Assembly (NCBI GenBank): GCA_021775835.1
Contig: JAJFHC010000222.1
Coordinates: 1-10,191 of the forward strand
Length of the DNA stretch: 10,191 bases
Reading direction: 5' to 3'
From: Hyphomicrobiales bacterium
Lineage (GTDB): Bacteria > Pseudomonadota > Alphaproteobacteria > Rhizobiales > JAJFHC01
Position numbers and translations under genes: made by a program
Part shown: positions 5,954 through 10,191 of the stretch, in pieces
Numbering within the stretch: the stretch's first letter is position 1
Layout of the letters: every line of letters begins with the position of its first letter
The notes under the pieces: model-generated
What the model saw: the letters and a program-made list of their open reading frames with translations, nothing else
What the model was told of the DNA's origin: nothing
Database searches by the model: none

Positions 5954-5993
5954 ATTAGTCATACCGTTATGATATACTGGTGTCGAAAGGAGG
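5944..5993 (+). promoter_or_regulatory. parDE promoter, operator dyad and strong Shine-Dalgarno
   Basis: A perfect 10-bp inverted repeat, AACGGTATGA (5944-5953) and TCATACCGTT (5959-5968), is separated by ATTAG. A -10-like TATACT lies at 5973-5978, so the dyad overlaps where the -35 would be. AAAGGAGG at 5986-5993 is a full-length Shine-Dalgarno 6 bases from the ParD start. ParD antitoxins (ribbon-helix-helix) autorepress by binding such dyads. Confidence 0.65.
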
Positions 5994-5999
5994 TTTATC

Positions 6000-6278
6000 A
6001 TGTCAGGAACCGATAAACGCACATTCAGTCTGCCACGCGAACATTCAACCTTCATCGACGCCAAGGTAAAGTCGGGGGGGTATGCCAGCGGCAGCGAAGT
6101 TGTCCGTGCAGGATTGCGCGCTCTGCAGGAACGCGATGAGGCCGTTGAACGCTGGCTGAAAGAAGAGGTCGCGCCGACTTATGACGCCATGGTGGACGGG
6201 GAAGAACAAACTCTGCCCGTCGGTGATGTCTTCGATGAGATTCGGGCTCGTCATTCGGACGCCAAAGGGAAAGCGTGA
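6000..6278 (+). CDS. parD: type II antitoxin, ParD/CopG ribbon-helix-helix family
   Basis: The protein has 92 residues. The N-terminal ribbon-helix-helix is clear: the strand RTFSLPREHSTFIDAKV, then GGYASGSEVVRAGLRALQER, the hallmark 'G-Y-x-S-x-S-E-V-V-R' turn and helix of the ParD group. The acidic C-terminal part (residues about 45-85, with EEVAPTYDAMVDGEEQTL and GDVFDEIRAR) should wrap the ParE toxin and neutralise it. The dimer binds the operator dyad upstream for autorepression. The gene overlaps parE by 4 bases (GTGA), a coupling normal for this family. Confidence 0.9.
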   Translation: MSGTDKRTFSLPREHSTFIDAKVKSGGYASGSEVVRAGLRALQERDEAVERWLKEEVAPTYDAMVDGEEQTLPVGDVFDEIRARHSDAKGKA

Positions 6279-6577
6279 AGCGCCGCGCCGTTGAAATCTC
6301 AAGCGCCGCCAGAGGCGATCTGATTGCGCTTTATGACTGGATCGCGGACGCCGCCAACCCGGCAACGGCGCTGGCCTACATTGAACGGCTGGAAACTTAC
6401 TGCCACGGATTTGATCTGGCTTCCGAACGCGGGTCTTTGCGCGGGAACATTCGCCCTGGCCTTCGCATTGTCGAGTTTGAGCGGCGCGTCACGATTGCCT
6501 TTGTGGTCGAAGAGACTCGCGTCGTAGTCTTGCGTGTCTTATACGGCGGACAAAACTGGACTGATACTCTTCAATAG
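6275..6577 (+). CDS. parE: type II toxin, RelE/ParE superfamily
   Basis: The protein has 100 residues and starts at a GTG that overlaps the parD stop. ParE-type marks are SSAARGDLIALYDWIADAAN (helical hairpin), ATALAYIERLETYCHGFD, ERGSLRGNIRPGLRIVEFER, and a closing strand pair VTIAFVVEETRVVVLRVLYG followed by GQN. The pattern 'GLRI..FERRVTIAF...VVVLRVLYGG' is typical of ParE. Characterised ParE toxins poison DNA gyrase and block replication; the target here is inferred. Together with ParD it should stabilise the element carrying it. The frame is complete and no disabling change was seen. Confidence 0.88.
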   Translation: MKRRAVEISSAARGDLIALYDWIADAANPATALAYIERLETYCHGFDLASERGSLRGNIRPGLRIVEFERRVTIAFVVEETRVVVLRVLYGGQNWTDTLQ

Positions 6578-6611
6578 ACAGCGTTGTCTGTCCTTCAAAA
6601 TCCGACAAGCG

Positions 6612-6650
6612 CGCCGCCGGACAACCGAATTGTCAGGCGGCGATTTTTTT
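6612..6650 (+). terminator. intrinsic terminator of the parDE transcript
   Basis: The stem is CGCCGCC (6612-6618) and GGCGGCG (6636-6642), extended inside by GACAA (6620-6624) and TTGTC (6630-6634) with one G/A mismatch, and a 5-base loop CCGAA. It is followed by A and seven Ts (6644-6650). This is a textbook Rho-independent terminator 35 bases after the parE stop. Confidence 0.88.
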
Positions 6651-6658
6651 GAGACTCC

Positions 6659-6688
6659 ATCCGCCCAAGGTTTGAGCCTTGAGCGGAT
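6659..6688 (-). terminator. 3' hairpin of the ParB-like transcript (no U-run)
   Basis: ATCCGCCCAAGG (6659-6670) and CCTTGAGCGGAT (6677-6688) pair over 12 bases with one mismatch, around a TTTGAG loop. It lies about 14 bases after the minus-strand ParB-like stop codon. No U-run follows on that strand, so it may stabilise the mRNA end or act with Rho rather than as an intrinsic terminator. Confidence 0.45.
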
Positions 6689-6702
6689 CGGTGTGATGAT
6701 CT

Positions 6703-8439
6703 TCAAGTGCGGTAGTGCTTCTTGACATCTTTCCAGCGGTCGATGGCCTCGATATCATCGCGCTTGGTGTAGGCCGCGCATGGAAAGTTCATGTATCGCG
6801 GTTGCCAATTGCCGCTATCGGCTTTCTTGCCTTTGCGGGTGCCATTCAGACAATCACGAATGATCTTCTTCTGAACCTTGGCCGTTGACGATACATGAGC
6901 ATCTGACGTGGTCTTTCCTGCCACTTCCTTGACGCAAGCGTTGATCGCTTCCTTGTCTTTGAGCAGATCGAGAAAGGTTTCATCGACCTGCCAATGATTG
7001 GCCATATCGACACTCAGCAATGAACCGAGCGCCTCCACCAATGCCGAACCGCTACCAAGTGTTTCTGCAACGACAAATGTCAGGATCATATTGACGCTGG
7101 CATCATCCAGTTCCAATAGCTTGGCAAAGACCACATGAATGTCATGGGATTTGTCCCAATCATTCTTGGCGAAGACAAGCGTGTCATCGGCGCTGTTCCC
7201 CATGCCAAGCAATGCACGAACCCGAAGGCGCTCGGCGGCAAAAACATCCTCAGCCTTGTTGGTGGCGAGACTGTCCGAAATCGCATCGGTGTTTGCCTTT
7301 TGCGGGTCAGCATGAATGCTCCATGTTTCAGACCCTGCGATTATTTGCGCCAATGCCAATCGCAAAGCGATGCCTGAATGGTTCAGGAGTTCTGCCCGCA
7401 CGGCGGAATGACGGTGCAAATCGAGATAGTTCTGCATGGACTTCGTCAGTTCGGAACGGGTATGGGTTGATTCAACCTCTTCGCCCTGCTCCTGCTTCGC
7501 CAAACGCTTGGCCTGTTTCTCTGTCAGAAAACCCTCATGGAAGGTCACCTCTCCATCACTGGCAATCTGAACATAGACATGACCGCCTTTGGATTTGGGC
7601 ACATTGGAATGTTCCCATGAACACCACCGAACGCCCACATCAATAATGGTAACTTCCGTCCAGCCTTTGGACTCGTAGTCCTCCTTTGCTTTGGCAATTG
7701 CCGCGTTCTGCAATTCCCAAAACGCTTTCGCATCATCGAAATAGCTCTCATCACCAAAGAGGTCTGACGTAATCGAGCCACGATACTCCTCGATGTCGAA
7801 CAGGGCGTTTGTGACGGGGATGTTTTCGCCACCGAACAGCCAGCTTTTCAGTCGGTATCCTTGCGGGGCGTAGTCATCGCTTTTGAAAAGCTCCCACCAT
7901 TCCTTCTGTTTGGCCTTGCTCGCAAGCGTCAGGACACGGATTGTCTCTGCGCCGATTTCGTCTTTGCTGTAGGCGGTCAGGATCGGGGAAATCAGATTGG
8001 CAATGGCCAAGCGTTGTTTGACCAGTCGTTCGGTCACGCCAAAATTGTTGGCAATCTCCTCGACATTCCGGCCTTGTTTAACCAACGCCAAAAACGCCTT
8101 GTACTGATCAATCTCGTCCATCGGTAGACGTGCGATGTTTTCGGCGAGCGATGCTTCAGTCGCCTTTGCGTCATCGCCCTCACTCATAACGATACACGGT
8201 AGAGGATCAATCTTCACGCCATTCAAGCTGGCTTCTTCCGCCAGTTTCAACGATGCATGGTAACGGCGCTGTCCTGCGATGATCTCGTAACCGTCACAGT
8301 TCTTACGAACCAGCAAAGGTTGCAAAACACCCAAGGAACGAATGCTTGGCAGAATGTCGGCCACCTGTTTCGCGCCCTTCTTGCGCACATTGAGTTTTGT
8401 GGTTTTGAGGTCTTCGATATTGATGTGCTGTAGTTCCAT
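6703..8439 (-). CDS. long ParB/Spo0J-like protein
   Basis: The protein has 578 residues, nearly twice chromosomal ParB. The ParB N-terminal nuclease/CTPase-like domain covers residues 1-105: ILPSIRSLGVLQPLLVRK, then AGQRRYHA at 55-62 (the family's GERR box with Gln for Glu) and TEASLAENIARLPMDEIDQY. The helix-turn-helix follows (VEEIANNFGVTERLVKQRLA, about 126-145). The remaining 400 or so residues have no domain I can name; they include a conserved-looking patch WTEVTIIDVGVRWCSWEH and a basic C-terminus. Long ParB-like proteins of this kind occur on alphaproteobacterial plasmids and integrative elements, where they may bind DNA for regulation or maintenance rather than segregation. No ParA lies nearby. 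A GGAGA precedes the ATG by 7 bases. Third gene of the J-domain/DUF3768 operon. Confidence 0.85.
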   Translation of the reverse strand: MELQHINIEDLKTTKLNVRKKGAKQVADILPSIRSLGVLQPLLVRKNCDGYEIIAGQRRYHASLKLAEEASLNGVKIDPLPCIVMSEGDDAKATEASLAENIARLPMDEIDQYKAFLALVKQGRNVEEIANNFGVTERLVKQRLAIANLISPILTAYSKDEIGAETIRVLTLASKAKQKEWWELFKSDDYAPQGYRLKSWLFGGENIPVTNALFDIEEYRGSITSDLFGDESYFDDAKAFWELQNAAIAKAKEDYESKGWTEVTIIDVGVRWCSWEHSNVPKSKGGHVYVQIASDGEVTFHEGFLTEKQAKRLAKQEQGEEVESTHTRSELTKSMQNYLDLHRHSAVRAELLNHSGIALRLALAQIIAGSETWSIHADPQKANTDAISDSLATNKAEDVFAAERLRVRALLGMGNSADDTLVFAKNDWDKSHDIHVVFAKLLELDDASVNMILTFVVAETLGSGSALVEALGSLLSVDMANHWQVDETFLDLLKDKEAINACVKEVAGKTTSDAHVSSTAKVQKKIIRDCLNGTRKGKKADSGNWQPRYMNFPCAAYTKRDDIEAIDRWKDVKKHYRT

Positions 8440-8530
8440 TTTAAGTCTCCATTGATTTTAGTGTTTGATTTTCAGTGATGCGCTTTGCTGGTAGCCGAGA
8501 GCCCTCGCCTCCCCGCTTTGATAAAATTGG

Positions 8531-8869
8531 TCAATACTCATCGGCCAGCATGATGGTCAGTACACGCCGTGTGACTTCTGGATCGGCAGGGTCGGGGCTG
8601 AGATAATTCAGATCGTTGTCGTAATAATCGATCTTCCAAAAGTAGCTTTCACCGCCTAATTCAAATGCTCCAAAATCCCGCTCGTCATGAGGGTTGTTGG
8701 CAAAACAGAAACCGTCATAGGTGCGGACTCTGCCAAGCACCTGTTCGCGCAACTCCACTGGCAAGGCCTGAATGCCAGTTGTCAAAACCACCGTGCCCGT
8801 CATGAGGGTCTGACGCAGAACGTCATTCAGCTTGGCGATGTGATCTACATTATTGGGTTGTTCAGACAT
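8531..8869 (-). CDS. DUF3768 family protein
   Basis: From the ATG at 8869 this is a 112-residue protein. It matches my memory of DUF3768: HIAKLNDVLRQTLMTGTVVL, then REQVLGRVRTYDGF, ERDFGAFELGGESYFWKIDY, and the conserved end SPDPADPEVTRRVLTIMLAD. The function of the family is unknown; it is frequent on alphaproteobacterial plasmids and islands beside ParB-like and J-domain genes. The frame is open to 8944, but the ATG at 8869 has a strong GGAGGG Shine-Dalgarno and matches the family N-terminus. It overlaps the end of the J-domain gene by 8 bases, indicating coupling. A 91-bp gap separates it from the ParB-like gene. Confidence 0.8.
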   Translation of the reverse strand: MSEQPNNVDHIAKLNDVLRQTLMTGTVVLTTGIQALPVELREQVLGRVRTYDGFCFANNPHDERDFGAFELGGESYFWKIDYYDNDLNYLSPDPADPEVTRRVLTIMLADEY

Positions 8870-9356
8870 TGGCGCTCCCTCCAATTCGGGTAGAGCCTTG
8901 GCCATTCGGGTGCTTGCTTCCGTACTTCTCGCGGATTTGTTCAAGCGTGGTGTTTCCGTGTGAACGGCTACGATATTGTTCGGGGCGAAAGTGCCATGCC
9001 TTCTTTTTGGACGCCCATTTAAAACCTGCCTGTTTCAGGGTGTCTTTGTGGGGGCGTGTGTCGCCTGTCACCCAAATCCATACCCCGCAAATTTCAATTA
9101 CCACGCCGTCAAGGGGAAGAATGTTGTTCAGTGCATCGTTAAACAATTCTCCGTATTCGGATTGCTCGTCGTTGATGGTGCCTGAATAATCTCGCAAAAC
9201 ATCAAAGGCGGCATTGATGACTTTCATCATTTCCGCCCCTGCGGGGTTAATGTCGGGATGATATTTTTTGCACGCGCTCACATAGGCGCTCTTGATGTGT
9301 TGTGGTGTTAATTCACCAGACACACTCAATATTTTGGCGGCATCGTAGATATTCAT
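8862..9356 (-). CDS. J-domain (DnaJ-like) protein with an extra C-terminal domain
   Basis: From the ATG at 9356 this is a 164-residue protein. Residues 1-60 are a J domain with the essential HPD tripeptide at 33-35 (YVSACKKYHPDINPAGAEMM), followed by VINAAFDVLRDYSG. J domains stimulate the ATPase of Hsp70 (DnaK). There is no Gly/Phe region or zinc finger, so it is not a full DnaJ. Residues about 83-135 form a compact domain (VVIEICGVWIWVTGD, then AGFKWASKKKAWHFRPEQYR) seen in short J proteins of mobile elements; its role is unknown. The frame is open upstream to 9503, but that part has no J-domain match and the ATG at 9356 has GAGG just before it. First gene of the operon. Confidence 0.82.
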   Translation of the reverse strand: MNIYDAAKILSVSGELTPQHIKSAYVSACKKYHPDINPAGAEMMKVINAAFDVLRDYSGTINDEQSEYGELFNDALNNILPLDGVVIEICGVWIWVTGDTRPHKDTLKQAGFKWASKKKAWHFRPEQYRSRSHGNTTLEQIREKYGSKHPNGQGSTRIGGSANV

Positions 9357-9534
9357 TTTTTCCTCGCTTTGCTTTTGATCGCCATGCCTGCAAGCAGGAG
9401 GGCGGTGGTTCAAACAACGCGAGAATTCTTCTTCACTACCCCGCGCATGAAACCTTGCCAAGCGGCGAGCGTCCAAAACAAAGACAACAAAAAGCCGCCA
9501 CAATTCATTGGGGCGACTGATGTTTGGACCGAGT

Positions 9535-9663
9535 TCAAATTCCGGGATCGGTCAATTGCTTTTGTGGGGGACCGTCTAGTTGTTCCCCAAATGAGATATC
9601 ATTTGGTCGGAACATCTTACGGGAAAAAGCAATTGACCGGCAGCAGCGCGTCCGGGAATTTGA
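9535..9663. repeat. 129-nt stem-loop with three nested inverted repeats
   Basis: Outer arms TCAAATTCC (9535-9543) and GGAATTTGA (9655-9663); middle arms CGGTCAATTGCTTTT (9549-9563) and AAAAGCAATTGACCG (9625-9639), 15 bp and perfect; inner hairpin GTTCC-CCAAATGA (9582-9594), loop GATA, TCATTTGG-TC-GGAAC (9599-9613). No protein of convincing quality uses this DNA. It lies upstream of the J-domain operon, so it may be its leader or control region, a miniature inverted-repeat element, or an origin/transfer-type structure. Confidence 0.6.
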
Positions 9664-9685
9664 TATAAGCTGGATTTAGGGTTCC

Positions 9686-9763
9686 AAGCGCGTGACAACG
9701 CGCTTTTGAGACAAGTGCCGGCATTATAACAATGCCAGCTCCTGACGATCTTCTTCTGTCAGG
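9686..9763. ncRNA. cluster of three adjacent hairpins, possible structured RNA
   Basis: In sequence: AAGCGCG (9686-9692) with CGCGCTT (9699-9705); GCCGGCATT (9717-9725) with AATGCCAGC (9731-9739), one G-U pair; CCTGAC (9741-9746) with GTCAGG (9758-9763). Three stems within 78 bases is more than expected by chance in ordinary spacer DNA. The first is followed by a short T stretch. I cannot match it to a named RNA family, and the strand is undecided. Confidence 0.35.
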
Positions 9764-9866
9764 GATGGAAACCCGAAGGGCCGAAACGCCTCTTCGCGAT
9801 TCGGTTCATGACAGCCTGCCCGGACAGCCAATCACCTCTTCTGAATTTTTACGAAAGAACGTTTCA

Positions 9867-10055
9867 CTAAACACTCTTTTCGTAGTTCCTTTTCATGTCC
9901 TCTAAACCGTCCAGAAACATATCGAGCTGGCCTTCGTACCAAGGGCCGCTTTGGTACAATTTGTTGTCAAATGGAAAAATGTCCAGTCTACTCTCATTGA
10001 ACATGTAACCATCCATCGCAATAATATTGACAAACATGTTGTAAAGTGGACCTAG
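9867..10055 (-). pseudogene. 3' part of an unidentified gene, apparently cut by an IS630 element
   Basis: Reading the minus strand to a TAG at 9867-9869 gives a protein-like tail: NPLGPLYNMFVNIIAMDGYM, later FPFDNKLYQSGPWYEGQLDM and ending GLEDMKRNYEKSV. The acidic, aromatic-rich composition looks like a real coding sequence. The first ATG (10035-10037) would leave only 56 residues, and the frame runs without a start into the region just before the IS630 transposase, where it meets a stop at 10143-10145. The simplest reading is that the 5' part was displaced by the insertion. The exact break is unknown; a CTAG, the preferred IS630 target, lies at 10052-10055. I do not recognise the protein. 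Confidence 0.5.
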
Positions 10056-10191
10056 TGGATTGTCGGAGACAAAAGAGTCCCTTTGTGGATTCCCATTGAT
10101 GCTGTTTTGTGCGATTGGTTGTGATGCGCACAGGAATATCGATCACGGTTTCTGCATCCGATCAAAAGCAGCTTGAGCGGATCATCCGCGA
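10056..10191 (+). mobile_element. left end of an IS630-family element (continues past window)
   Basis: The boundary is approximate. The element is inferred from the transposase start at 10124 and from the broken gene on its left. Terminal inverted repeats cannot be confirmed because the other end is outside the window. IS630-type elements duplicate a TA on insertion; a TA is present at 10053-10054. Confidence 0.5.
10124..10191 (+). CDS. IS630-family transposase, N-terminal fragment (cut by window end)
   Basis: The reading frame from the ATG at 10124 gives MRTGISITVSASDQKQLERI and runs to the last base without a stop. This N-terminus, 'MRTGISITVS..D...LE.I', is the usual opening of a large group of proteobacterial IS630 transposases, where it leads into an HTH and then a DDE catalytic domain; those parts are outside the window. 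A GTG one codon upstream is an alternative start. No strong Shine-Dalgarno is visible. Whether the full gene is intact cannot be told. Confidence 0.75.
   Translation, partial: MRTGISITVSASDQKQLERIIR

Noticed and set aside
5495..6064. Minus-strand open frame of 189 residues across the recombinase and parD start
   Set aside because: Shadow of the serine recombinase, whose catalytic motifs are certain.
9369..9668. Plus-strand open frame of 99 residues starting at TTG
   Set aside because: It overlaps the start of the J-domain gene and runs through both arms of the large stem-loop; no recognisable motif and a weak start.
1..10191. CRISPR arrays, tRNA or rRNA genes
   Set aside because: No regularly spaced repeats of CRISPR type and no cloverleaf or rRNA-like conserved stretches were seen on either strand.

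Overview
This looks like an accessory region (genomic island, integrated element or plasmid) of an alphaproteobacterium. The taxon is inferred from the gene families: a DUF3768 protein, a J-domain protein and a long ParB-like protein in one operon, an alphaproteobacterial-type XRE repressor head (ITPDQCRAARALL), a ParD/ParE pair, and an IS630-type transposase beginning MRTGISITVS. No rRNA, tRNA or CRISPR array was seen. I cannot name a genus.

Layout. Positions 3-113 hold the possible C-terminal tail of a gene that begins outside the window. From 173 to 1803 (minus) lies a two-gene operon joined by an ATGA overlap: an XRE regulator with a TrmB-like C-terminal domain, then a DUF2156-like GNAT-fold protein. 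An AT-rich divergent promoter region (1804-1935) separates it from a plus-strand pair (1936-2809), a hypothetical protein and a second XRE-type protein. From 2913 to 3896 a Rid-family protein (minus) faces away from an Lrp/AsnC regulator (plus), with dyad symmetry between them. From 4088 to 5203 (minus) a small secreted cysteine-containing protein is followed directly by an acidic coiled-coil-rich protein. From 5393 to 6577 (plus) come a small serine recombinase and a ParDE toxin-antitoxin pair, closed by a strong intrinsic terminator. From 6703 to 9356 (minus) is an operon-like set: J-domain protein, DUF3768 protein and a 578-residue ParB-like protein. From 9357 to 10191 there is a 129-nt stem-loop, a cluster of hairpins, the 3' part of a broken minus-strand gene, and the start of an IS630-family element that runs off the window.

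How the genes may work together. The recombinase, ParDE, ParB-like, J-domain and DUF3768 genes are typical cargo or maintenance functions of mobile elements: ParDE stabilises the element and the recombinase may resolve or invert DNA at a nearby dyad. No ParA ATPase, replication initiator or conjugation gene is visible, so whether the element is autonomous cannot be judged. The Lrp regulator probably controls the Rid-family gene. The XRE/TrmB-like plus DUF2156 operon and the divergent XRE pair look like two self-regulating units sharing one control region.

The points most worth a second look are: the Rid protein with Leu at position 105 where archetypal RidA has its key Arg; the large stem-loop at 9535-9663; the XRE/TrmB-like regulator fused by overlap to a DUF2156 enzyme; the ParA-less ParB/J-domain operon; and the gene apparently cut by the IS630 insertion.
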